Source of the DNA: Nitrososphaerales archaeon
GTDB lineage: Archaea; Thermoproteota; Nitrososphaeria; Nitrososphaerales; CADDZS01
Assembly: GCA_030043455.1 (NCBI GenBank)
Contig: JASHXQ010000120.1
Location: forward strand, 1-7,675
DNA: 7,675 bases
Direction: 5' to 3'
Part shown: piece by piece, positions 1-5,301 of the stretch
How positions within the stretch are numbered: the stretch's first letter is position 1
Layout: each line of letters starts with the position of its first letter
Program-made: the position numbers and the translations under genes
Notes under the pieces: model-generated
Told to the model about the DNA's origin: nothing
The model's database searches: none
The model's input: the letters and a program-made list of their open reading frames with translations, nothing else

Positions 1-349
1 AATCGTCGATGGATAAAGTCGTTGGGGAGGATGAAGTACCTGAGCTGGAAGAACTCGCCGTTGTCGTAACGGAAGACGATGTAAGAGAAGCGGAGGCCGA
101 TAAAGTACTGGAGGAGGAAGAAACGGAGGTTGAACTTATGGAGGTTGATGGCTGCGAAACGGAAGAAGACGTGATTGTGGGAGAACTTGAAAGCGTCGAC
201 GACGACTGACTCGTCAAAGAAGTAGAGGAGCTACGAGTGCTGACTGCATAAAATCCTGCAGCAGCGATGATTATTATTACTATGACGACTATTCCAACCA
301 TCGCGCCCCTGCCAAGGGCGCGTTTTATCCTAGATTTTCGAGACGACAT
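1..349 (-). CDS. Membrane-anchored Ser/Thr-rich surface protein, N-terminal part (3' end outside window)
   Basis: The visible 116 residues start MSSRKSRIKRALGRG (strongly basic), continue into one hydrophobic segment at about residues 18-36 (VGIVVIVIIIIAAAG), and then run for about 75 residues in a stretch that is roughly three-quarters Ser and Thr with a few Pro, Val and Ile. This is the usual plan of an archaeal exported protein: positive N-terminus, signal or anchor helix, then an O-glycosylatable stalk in front of an extracellular domain. Family knowledge suggests that substrate-binding proteins of ABC transporters and redox or protease ectodomains are commonly built this way, but the functional domain lies beyond the left edge, so no specific role can be given. 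I chose the ATG at 347-349 because a TATA-like box lies about 27 nt upstream; an in-frame ATG at residue 17 would remove the positive charges. The reverse strand reads as an acidic ORF, which is only the shadow of the Ser/Thr codons. Confidence 0.8.
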   Translation of the reverse strand, partial: MSSRKSRIKRALGRGAMVGIVVIVIIIIAAAGFYAVSTRSSSTSLTSQSSSTLSSSPTITSSSVSQPSTSISSTSVSSSSSTLSASASLTSSSVTTTASSSSSGTSSSPTTLSIDD

Positions 350-371
350 CCGGAGTCCGAACTTGAGTTGT

Positions 372-380
372 GGATAAAGC
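372..380 (-). promoter_or_regulatory. TATA-like box of the Ser/Thr-rich protein gene
   Basis: On the minus strand GCTTTATCC is centred about 27 nt before the ATG at 349. That spacing places transcription initiation at or next to the start codon, so the mRNA is probably leaderless, which is common in archaea. Inferred from position and composition only. Confidence 0.45.
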
Positions 381-507
381 CTCTTGTTTTCAATTTTATC
401 TCAGATCTTGTGCGATGGCTAGGCCAGAATTAGTCAAGTCAGTCTTAGCTGCGAGTTAATGATCGTGAACCTAGAACCAATTAGGATTCATTGGTTAGAC
501 CGCATTC

Positions 508-594
508 ATGTCAAGATTCACTCTAAATCGCGGCCTCGCCATTGCGGGGTTCATAATTTTACTAGTTATTGGTATTTTGATGATTCTAAGTTGA
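508..594 (+). CDS. Possible 28-residue single-span membrane peptide
   Basis: The frame ATG...TGA encodes 28 residues, beginning MSRFTLNRG and continuing into an unbroken hydrophobic helix of about 19 residues (LAIAGFIILLVIGILMILS). Basic residues precede the helix, so it would insert as a single-span membrane protein or act as a short anchor. No Shine-Dalgarno sequence or convincing TATA box lies upstream, and the same frame has several stops before it, so it is not the tail of a longer gene. The composition favours a real small membrane protein over chance, but length alone gives little statistical support. No family recognised. Confidence 0.35.
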   Translation: MSRFTLNRGLAIAGFIILLVIGILMILS

Positions 595-719
595 AATGAA
601 ATTCGACGATCGGACTGTCGCAAGAGGGAAAGGGAGGCTATGTGCGGCCAGAGCCCGGTAGGCCCCCCGGCAGAACTGTTGAGGCTGTTATTAATTGAAT
701 CCGCAGTCTAAAAGTTGCT

Positions 720-917
720 TCAGTTATCTTTGGGATTAATGGAAACCTTGAGAGCGACTTCAATAACAAATCCCCCTTTGGAACTCTTGGCTACTGAGAA
801 TTTGTAATCTTCAATGCTTGCATCCACGCTCTCCAAGTACTTCTGAATCTCGTTCCCGTAATTCGAAATCTGCTCCTTGATCGTGTCGATCGACGTGCTT
901 ACCTTTTCTGTGGCCAT
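720..917 (-). CDS. Small conserved-looking protein, 65 aa, unknown function
   Basis: The protein has an amphipathic helical first half (about residues 4-32, rich in Glu, Lys, Ile and Ser) and a beta-like second half with alternating residues (DYKFSVAKSSKGGFVIEVALKVSI), ending in NPKDN. There is no signal peptide, membrane segment, cysteine or recognisable catalytic motif, so it is probably cytosolic. The ATG at 915-917 is preceded by a purine-rich AAAGGA about 10 nt upstream, a weak ribosome-binding signal, and by an A-rich stretch (CAAAAAATAAC) that could serve as a TATA-like element. The start is well defined. The helix/sheet pattern with tidy charge alternation looks like a real protein. 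I recall no named family and give no function. Confidence 0.72.
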   Translation of the reverse strand: MATEKVSTSIDTIKEQISNYGNEIQKYLESVDASIEDYKFSVAKSSKGGFVIEVALKVSINPKDN

Positions 918-970
918 TTGGGAAAATCCTTTCTGTTATTTTTTGATAGGGACTATCTAAAAAAGATGAT

Positions 971-1129
971 TTACTTTGGTCCTCTAGCCACCATAACAAG
1001 GTTCCATAACTTTCCAATCAGATATTCGTAAATCCGATTCCAAAACAAACTGACTTCCGAATCGATAACATGGAAAGACTCGAGCGTCCCCGAAAAAGCG
1101 ATTCTGAGAAAATTAATTAGGGCGCCCAT
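971..1129 (-). CDS. Doubtful small ORF, 52 aa
   Basis: It begins 28 nt after the 3' end of the tRNA on the same strand. The product starts MGALINFLRIAFSG and ends LWNLVMVARGPK; it is hydrophobic and aromatic, with no clean transmembrane segment. After its stop comes TCATCTTTTTTAG, a T-run that could terminate transcription of the tRNA or of a tRNA-ORF unit. The frame stays open further upstream through the tRNA, which argues that the openness is partly chance. Neither an SD sequence nor a TATA box precedes the ATG. It may be a small gene, or a decayed fragment of one. Confidence 0.25.
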   Translation of the reverse strand: MGALINFLRIAFSGTLESFHVIDSEVSLFWNRIYEYLIGKLWNLVMVARGPK

Positions 1130-1157
1130 ACTGAAGAATTCGTTCGGAAAGTGAGTA

Positions 1158-1263
1158 TGGGGTTGTCCAGATTTGAACTGGAGACCTCCAATGAGCCTCA
1201 TTCGCTTACCAGCTGAAGAGTCCGCCCAAGGGTGGAATGCTAACCAAGCTACACCACAACCCC
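1158..1263 (-). tRNA. tRNA-Pro (anticodon UGG) with a 31-nt intron
   Basis: Read on the minus strand, the acceptor stem GGGGTTG pairs perfectly with CAACCCC, followed by discriminator A73 and no encoded CCA. The D arm is GTGT/GCAT with loop AGCTTGGTTA; the T arm is TCCAG/CTGGA with loop TTCAAAT. The anticodon loop CTTGGGC gives anticodon TGG (plus-strand positions 1226-1228) with G at 37, as expected for proline. The anticodon stem closes only if 31 nt are removed: 5' strand CCACC pairs with GG (39-40) from before the intron and TGG (41-43) from after it. The variable loop is AGGTC and the mature length 75 nt. The G1-C72, G2-C71, G3-C70 and A73 combination also fits archaeal proline tRNA. Confidence 0.93.
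1191..1221 (-). other. tRNA intron at non-canonical position 40/41 with bulge-helix-bulge motif
   Basis: The exon-intron junctions form a textbook bulge-helix-bulge. The four-base-pair central helix is GGGC (anticodon loop nucleotides 35-38) with GCTC near the intron's 3' end. The three-nt bulges are GG|A at the 5' site and AT|T at the 3' site. The intron interior folds as CTCTTC with GAATGAG (one bulged T), leaving the loop AGCTGGTAAGC. Archaeal splicing endonuclease would cut in both bulges. The usual archaeal position is 37/38; 40/41 requires an endonuclease with relaxed substrate range, as known in Crenarchaeota and Thaumarchaeota. Confidence 0.88.
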
Positions 1264-1283
1264 AGAGAGAATTTCAGAGGCTG

Positions 1284-1299
1284 AAAAATAGCAATATTA
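1284..1299 (-). promoter_or_regulatory. TATA-like region of the tRNA-Pro gene
   Basis: On the minus strand TAATATTGCTATTTTT covers 21-36 nt before the mature 5' end of the tRNA, in the gap after the upstream hydrolase gene. The distance and A/T content fit an archaeal box A, so the tRNA probably has its own promoter rather than depending on the upstream protein genes. Confidence 0.42.
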
Positions 1300-1333
1300 G
1301 TCTTATCGGGCAAGGAACAATAATTATCTTCAA

Positions 1334-2104
1334 TCATATTTCCAAGGAGAGGCCGTCGGAAGCTACTTTCACCTCCGGAAATTCCTTACTCGCCTCTTTC
1401 AACATGAGGTCTGGAGTTTCGTTTTCATCGCTAACGTGGGTTAAGATGAGTTTCCGGGCATTCGCCGCTTTTGCAGCGATGGCAGCTTGGAGAGCAGTGG
1501 AGTGTTTGGGGGGCTTGGCAAGTTCCAGATCCTTGTGCAAGAAGGTGGCTTCGTGAACGAGAAGATCGGCGTTCTCTCCCAAGCTCTTCAACGCTTCGCA
1601 TAGCATGGTATCTCCGGTGTAAGCTAGGACCTTCCCGTCTGGGCAGGTCACTCGGTACCCAATGCAAGGTACGGTGTGCTCCATTTTGAACGTGGCCGCT
1701 GAATAGCCACTAAACTTGATCGTCTGTCCCGGCTCCACTTCGATGAGCTCGATCTTGAAATTTCTCTTGGAGGCTACGTTGGTGATTTTTTGAACGGTAG
1801 CAAAGTATTCTTTCAAACCGGGGGGTCCATAGACCTGCAGATCGAACTTTCTCTTCCGAATGCCCATTGTCTCGATAATCTGCGTAAGGCCTGTAACGTG
1901 GTCCGAGTGGTAGTGAGTGATCAAAATGTCACTCACGGCATTGACATTTGCACCGTACTTCAACAGTTTATTCAAAGCCCCGTCGCCACAATCAAGAAGC
2001 ACCATCCCCGCATCTTTTTCGGAAAGGCCGATGCAGGCAAAACCCCGGTTGACGCTGGGAATCGCGGCCGAGGTACCGTAGAAGAAGATGGAGGAACCTG
2101 ACAA
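1334..2104 (-). CDS. RNase Z-like metallo-beta-lactamase fold hydrolase lacking the exosite arm
   Basis: A 256-residue zinc hydrolase. Zinc-binding signatures seen: THYHSDH (HxHxDH at residues 64-69), H143 in EHTVPCIGYR, D165 in YTGDT, and H223 in LTHVS. HEATF (184-188) and HST (201-203) are features of the RNase Z subgroup, which matures tRNA 3' ends. GTSAAIPS at residues 10-17 is the typical first strand and loop. Unlike canonical tRNase Z, CIGYRV is followed almost at once by the strand leading to YTGDT; the roughly 40-60-residue flexible arm that grips tRNA is missing, and the C-terminal SRY-type motif reads SDE. It may therefore act on another phosphodiester, sulfate ester or lactone. 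The start is TTG at 2104; no alternative exists in frame and it fits the family N-terminus. It lies 53 nt after the 136-aa gene with no obvious TATA box between, so cotranscription is likely. Confidence 0.87.
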   Translation of the reverse strand: MSGSSIFFYGTSAAIPSVNRGFACIGLSEKDAGMVLLDCGDGALNKLLKYGANVNAVSDILITHYHSDHVTGLTQIIETMGIRKRKFDLQVYGPPGLKEYFATVQKITNVASKRNFKIELIEVEPGQTIKFSGYSAATFKMEHTVPCIGYRVTCPDGKVLAYTGDTMLCEALKSLGENADLLVHEATFLHKDLELAKPPKHSTALQAAIAAKAANARKLILTHVSDENETPDLMLKEASKEFPEVKVASDGLSLEI

Positions 2105-2157
2105 AGTGGCGAGACAACACTTCCGTCGGAAACCGTAGAAAAGGAAAGCTGATGGGA

Positions 2158-2568
2158 TTACTTTGCAGATTTCGAAGACTTGGGTTTTTCGACCAGTCCG
2201 TCATTGGCCAAGGTGTACCCGTTTTCTTTTGCCCAGAGTCGCAGAAGATCCACCGAGAGCAGGATGTCTTCTTCCATGGCCATGCGATCCTCTTTCTCCA
2301 GCTCTTCCTCCATGCGCGCCTCCATGAAAGTGGAGCCGTTGATTTCCTCCACGTTGATCGATCGATTCAGGGTCTTCGAAAAAATGGAAAAGTCCAAGAG
2401 TTTCTTCTTGGGGTTTGCCACTATCTTCAGGGAGATCATATCCCCCGATTCAACGCTGATTTCGGTAGGATTGTTTTGGACGACAGTCAAAGAGCTCCCC
2501 AGTAGCTTGTGCTGTAGGTACTGGAAAAGGTCGGGGTTCGAGGCGTCTATCTCTTGGCTATCTGACAA
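2158..2568 (-). CDS. Unrecognised 136-aa protein
   Basis: No family is recognised. The visible plan is a short acidic N-terminus, a beta-rich middle with alternating hydrophobics (SLTVVQNNPTEISVESG, MISLKIVANPKKK, LLDFSIF; about residues 25-65), then a strongly charged helical stretch rich in Glu, Met and Arg (about 80-100), a hydrophobic helix LLSVDLLRLWAKENGYTL, and a basic Lys/Ser tail. The absence of cysteines, membrane segments and signal peptide suggests a cytosolic, possibly complex-forming protein. The only possible start is TTG at 2568, since a TAG stop lies in frame 24 nt upstream. A TATA-like box at 2621-2630 would give a leader of about 30 nt. The gene sits between a cobalamin adenosyltransferase and an RNase Z-like hydrolase on the same strand; this does not indicate its role. 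Confidence 0.78.
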   Translation of the reverse strand: MSDSQEIDASNPDLFQYLQHKLLGSSLTVVQNNPTEISVESGDMISLKIVANPKKKLLDFSIFSKTLNRSINVEEINGSTFMEARMEEELEKEDRMAMEEDILLSVDLLRLWAKENGYTLANDGLVEKPKSSKSAK

Positions 2569-2620
2569 AGAACCACTTCTTGAAACCTACGGAAGCAGTG
2601 GGCCTTCAATGACCCTCAGC

Positions 2621-2630
2621 GTTATAATAG
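2621..2630 (-). promoter_or_regulatory. TATA-like box upstream of the 136-aa protein gene
   Basis: The minus-strand sequence CTATTATAAC is the best TATA-box match in the 118-nt gap between the adenosyltransferase stop and the next gene. Initiation about 25 nt downstream would yield a leader of roughly 30 nt before the TTG at 2568, so the 136-aa and hydrolase genes may form their own unit. Confidence 0.4.
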
Positions 2631-2686
2631 TGTCTGGAAATTTCGCTAACTGAAGCGAGGAAATTTCTGGCCCAAGCTTTTGCGCA

Positions 2687-3409
2687 TTAATGCCCCAGAG
2701 TACCATTTGTCTTGACGGCTGCCACGGTCGCGGGGGGCGCGGGAGATACAACTTTGGAACCATTGGCTTTCTCCTCATGATGATTGTGGTTCTCTTGTTG
2801 CGGTTTTGTATCCAATCTTGTCTGGGACGGGGGCGAAACCGCAGGCAGGAAATCCTTTTTCCATAACGTGTCCGGAACGCCCTGCGCCTTGTTGGCGTAT
2901 CGGGCCAGGGTGAAGAGAAAGTCCGACAGACGATTCGCGTAAGCAAGAATGTTGGGATCCACTGGTTCTTGCGCAGACAGCGCGACTATGCTCCTTTCGG
3001 CACGCCTAGCTACGGTACGCGCTAAATGCAAACGAGCAGAAAGGTCTGTGCCATAGGGGAGAATAAACGCCTTGATGGGTTGCACTTGCTCGTCCATATG
3101 ATCGATACATTTTTCCAAGTACTCCACGTCGGAGTCCTTCACGGCGTAGTTTGGATCGTTTATTCCCGAGAGGGTTGCCCCGACAGAAAATAGCTTGTTC
3201 TGCACTGTTTCGAGAACCGAGTCGATAAAGTTCAGAATCTCTCTCGATCCCGATGACCCTTCGCTGATGTAAGATCGGGCGATGCCAATCGCCGCGTTCG
3301 TCTCGTCCACATCCCCGTAGGCAGCTACCCTGAGATTATCTTTGCGCACCCTCTTGCCTCCGAAGAGGCCTGTTTCGCCTTTATCCCCGGTCTTTGTGTA
3401 GATTTTCAA
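2687..3409 (-). CDS. PduO-type cob(I)alamin adenosyltransferase with C-terminal extension
   Basis: It transfers the adenosyl group of ATP to cob(I)alamin (EC 2.5.1.17 type), making adenosylcobalamin in the cytosol. Family motifs seen: TKTGDKGETGLFGG (residues 5-18, ATP binding), RVAAYGDVDETNAAIG (27-42), FILPYGTDLSARLHLART (115-132), ARRAERS (134-140) and AYANRLSDFLFTLARYAN (156-173). The arginine of RAER and the NRLSD motif match residues known to matter in PduO enzymes. The loop reads LPYG where most members have PGG. The core ends near residue 187; about 53 further residues form a Pro/Ala/Thr/Lys-rich tail containing HNHHEE, not part of the usual 180-190-residue enzyme. The start is TTG at 3409, because a TGA lies in frame only 12 nt upstream. 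It is divergent from purH across a 260-nt gap; AGAATAAC about 20 nt upstream may be its TATA box. Confidence 0.93.
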   Translation of the reverse strand: MKIYTKTGDKGETGLFGGKRVRKDNLRVAAYGDVDETNAAIGIARSYISEGSSGSREILNFIDSVLETVQNKLFSVGATLSGINDPNYAVKDSDVEYLEKCIDHMDEQVQPIKAFILPYGTDLSARLHLARTVARRAERSIVALSAQEPVDPNILAYANRLSDFLFTLARYANKAQGVPDTLWKKDFLPAVSPPSQTRLDTKPQQENHNHHEEKANGSKVVSPAPPATVAAVKTNGTLGH

Positions 3410-3631
3410 TATCCAAAATCAGATTTGTTATTCTCTAGTGCGTCAGCCTTTCAGTTTGCAAAAGTGACATATGGCTTTTGTGTAGCGGAAATTAGTGTCA
3501 GCTCAACAAAAGTTCCAGAGATAAACATCCTTGGAAAAAATCATCTGCGAATAGTTTAGTGCGGCCGCATTGCTTTTGACCTGTATCTAAATTTTATCAG
3601 CAACAGATTTTTCATCATTCAAAAAATTCTC

Positions 3632-3639
3632 AAATTATA
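3632..3639 (+). promoter_or_regulatory. TATA-like box of the purH gene
   Basis: AAATTATA lies in an A/T-rich stretch and is centred about 34 nt before the TTG at 3670. Initiation would fall near 3661-3664, giving a leader of under 10 nt for the start at 3670 or about 28 nt for the alternative start at 3691. Confidence 0.45.
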
Positions 3640-3669
3640 GAGATTCGAAGCTACAAGCGTGTTGGGGAT

Positions 3670-5301
3670 TTGTTAGAGGAAAAAAATGATTTGAAAATCA
3701 CCCGGGCTCTGGTTTCGGTTTATGACAAGACCGGTCTATCAGAATTCGGGTCGGTACTGAGAAAGTACGGCGTCGAAGTAGTGGCTACCGGGGGTACAAG
3801 GACGGCTCTGGAAAGTTCCGGAATCACAACAGTGGCGTTGGAGAAAGTAGGGCATTTTCCGGAGATGCTCGATGGAAGAGTGAAAACCCTCCAGCCCGAG
3901 ATTTTTGCAGGGATCCTCGCAAGGAAATCCAGCCCAGACCATATGCAGCAGCTCTCCTCTCAGGGGATTCGTCCCTTTGACATGATCGTGTGTAATTTCT
4001 ACGCTTTCGAAGCGGCCGCCGACCGTGCCGGAGTGAAGGAAGAGGAGCTAATCGAGCTTATTGACATCGGAGGCCCTTCACTTGTGAGGGCCTCGGCGAA
4101 GAATTTTGAAAGTGTGTGTGTCGTTCCCTCGTCCAAATTGTATCCGGAGATATCCACCGAGCTGGATTCTTCCGGAGGGAAAGTCTCCTTACAAACTCGC
4201 AAGCGAATGGCGCTGAAAGCGTTCGAAATCGTATCGGCCTACGATACAGCCATCTATGCCACCCTCAGCGGCAGGATGTTCCCAGAGAAATCTTTTCCGG
4301 ATTCATTCTATCTCTCTTCGACGGGGTTTGAGGTCCCGAAGTACGGAGAGAACCCCGATCAAAAGGCAATGATCTACGCGATAAACGGAGTGAAGGGAGG
4401 AATCCCTGAATGGACTCAGCTCTTTGGCGAGACTCGGTCTTACAACAACCACCTGGATGTAGCCTCCTCTTTTGAGATCCTCGAAGGCTTTGAAGGCACC
4501 CCCGCCGCCGCCACCGTAAAACACGGGCAGATCTCCGGCTTTGCTTTTTCAACCTCTCTCGCGGATGCCTATCGCCTAGCTCACGCCTGCGATCGAGAAG
4601 CAGATTTTGGAAACACGACGGTGTTCAATCGAGTGATAGACGTTGAGACCGCCAAGCTCGTCGGCAAGAATGAGGGAGTGGATGACGATTCGGTGTACAC
4701 GGAAATAGTTCTGGCGCCTGGCTACGAAAAAGAAGCCCTAGAGATTTTGAAGGCGAAGCAAAAAAAGAAAATCCGGCTCGTCCAGACCACGAAAGGCTCC
4801 ACCTTTCCCTACGATGTAAGGGTAACACAGGGGCTAGTGCTTGTCCAAGATGTTCCAGATTACAACAAAAAATTGGATCCCACACGGTTGACAGTAGAAA
4901 CGAAAGCGAGACCCAGTCTCGCGGACACATCTATTCTTCTGGGCTTGTGGGAGCTAGCAAGACGAGTGGAGTCCAATGCCATCGTGGTGGGAAGTGGAGA
5001 GACCGAACCGGGCGATCCTCGCAAATTAGCTAAACTTTGGACCCTAGGCGTGGGCAGTTTTCGTAAGAGGAACGGGGCGACACGGATCGCTCTCTATAAT
5101 GCCGGAACCCGGACCAAGGACGCCTATTGCGCTTCTGATGGCTTTTTTCCCTTTCCCGACAGTGTGGAAATGCTGGGCAAGGCGGGGATTCATGCTGTCA
5201 TCCAACCTGGAGGATCCATCAGCGACAAGAAGGTTGTGGAGGAATCGGACCGCTTTTCGATGCCCATGCTTTTTACTCACGAGCGAGCCTTCAAACATTG
5301 A
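3670..5301 (+). CDS. purH: Bifunctional AICAR transformylase / IMP cyclohydrolase
   Basis: It catalyses the last two steps of de novo purine synthesis: formylation of AICAR with 10-formyl-tetrahydrofolate, then ring closure to IMP. The N-terminal IMP cyclohydrolase domain (about 1-200) shows SVYDKTG (16-22), ATGGT (39-43), MLDGRVKTLQPEIFAGIL (66-83), CNFYAF (108-113) and DIGGPSLVRASAKN (132-145). The transformylase half shows YGENPDQKA (225-233), SYNNHLD (257-263), VKHGQISG (283-290), ESNAIVV (434-440), ASDGFFPF (488-495), IQPGGSISD (511-519) and FTHERAFKH at the C-terminus. Length 543 is close to E. coli PurH (529). The family motif KHANPCG is changed to KHGQISG; the Lys-His pair is kept, but the following Ala-Asn-Pro-Cys is not. 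FTGMRHFRH likewise reads FTHERAFKH. This looks like a divergent archaeal branch rather than a dead enzyme. Start codon TTG (3670, or 3691). It overlaps the next gene by 4 nt. Confidence 0.93.
   Translation: MLEEKNDLKITRALVSVYDKTGLSEFGSVLRKYGVEVVATGGTRTALESSGITTVALEKVGHFPEMLDGRVKTLQPEIFAGILARKSSPDHMQQLSSQGIRPFDMIVCNFYAFEAAADRAGVKEEELIELIDIGGPSLVRASAKNFESVCVVPSSKLYPEISTELDSSGGKVSLQTRKRMALKAFEIVSAYDTAIYATLSGRMFPEKSFPDSFYLSSTGFEVPKYGENPDQKAMIYAINGVKGGIPEWTQLFGETRSYNNHLDVASSFEILEGFEGTPAAATVKHGQISGFAFSTSLADAYRLAHACDREADFGNTTVFNRVIDVETAKLVGKNEGVDDDSVYTEIVLAPGYEKEALEILKAKQKKKIRLVQTTKGSTFPYDVRVTQGLVLVQDVPDYNKKLDPTRLTVETKARPSLADTSILLGLWELARRVESNAIVVGSGETEPGDPRKLAKLWTLGVGSFRKRNGATRIALYNAGTRTKDAYCASDGFFPFPDSVEMLGKAGIHAVIQPGGSISDKKVVEESDRFSMPMLFTHERAFKH
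3675..3680 (+). promoter_or_regulatory. Possible Shine-Dalgarno that would favour the second purH start
   Basis: AGAGGA ends 10 nt before an in-frame TTG at 3691. Initiation there would give MKITRALVSVYDKTG, closer to the usual PurH N-terminus than the longer MLEEKNDLKITR form. The spacing is a little long for an archaeal SD, so the first TTG at 3670 remains possible. Confidence 0.3.

Larger units (their letters stand above)
350..719. other. Gene-poor intergenic stretch
   Basis: This stretch separates two minus-strand genes. Apart from the promoter of the left gene and one possible membrane peptide (508-594), I see only short, stop-broken frames. The part from about 620 to 690 is locally GC-rich, with runs such as GGCCCCCCGG, and might fold, but it matches no RNA that I recognise: the conserved cores of SRP RNA and RNase P RNA and clear C/D boxes were not found. 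Confidence 0.5.

Noticed and set aside
9..209. Plus-strand ORF of 66 codons, extremely acidic (Glu/Val/Asp-rich)
   Set aside because: It is the reverse reading of the Ser/Thr-rich stalk of the minus-strand anchored protein; TCN and ACN codons read backwards give Glu, Gly and Val codons. No promoter or RBS lies upstream of it.
302..322. GC-rich inverted repeat (CGCGCCC ... GGGCGCG) near the start of the left gene
   Set aside because: It falls inside the codons for the Arg/Ala/Gly segment before the membrane helix and is explained by GC-rich codons; no T-tract or known regulatory motif accompanies it.
415..459. 14-codon ORF starting ATGGCTAGG
   Set aside because: Too short, with no hydrophobic or domain signal; the same frame is broken by several stops before the membrane peptide at 508, so it is not its upstream part.
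620..690. GC-rich segment that might be a structured RNA
   Set aside because: I could not find paired arms or conserved cores of SRP RNA, RNase P RNA, a riboswitch or box C/D RNAs; it was kept only as a note in the intergenic entry.
1199..1215. Alternative anticodon readings in the tRNA (Thr GGT from CTGGTAA, or Lys CTT from CTCTTCA)
   Set aside because: Neither gives a closed five-pair anticodon stem with the flanking exons; both lie inside the intron that the perfect BHB defines, whereas the Pro loop has a complete stem after splicing.
1173..1556. Plus-strand ORF of 127 codons across the tRNA and the hydrolase 3' part
   Set aside because: It is antisense to the tRNA-Pro gene and to a well-supported metallo-beta-lactamase fold gene.
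2180..2653. Plus-strand ORF of 157 codons rich in Ser and Arg
   Set aside because: It lies antisense to the 136-aa gene and its promoter region, with composition typical of a shadow frame.
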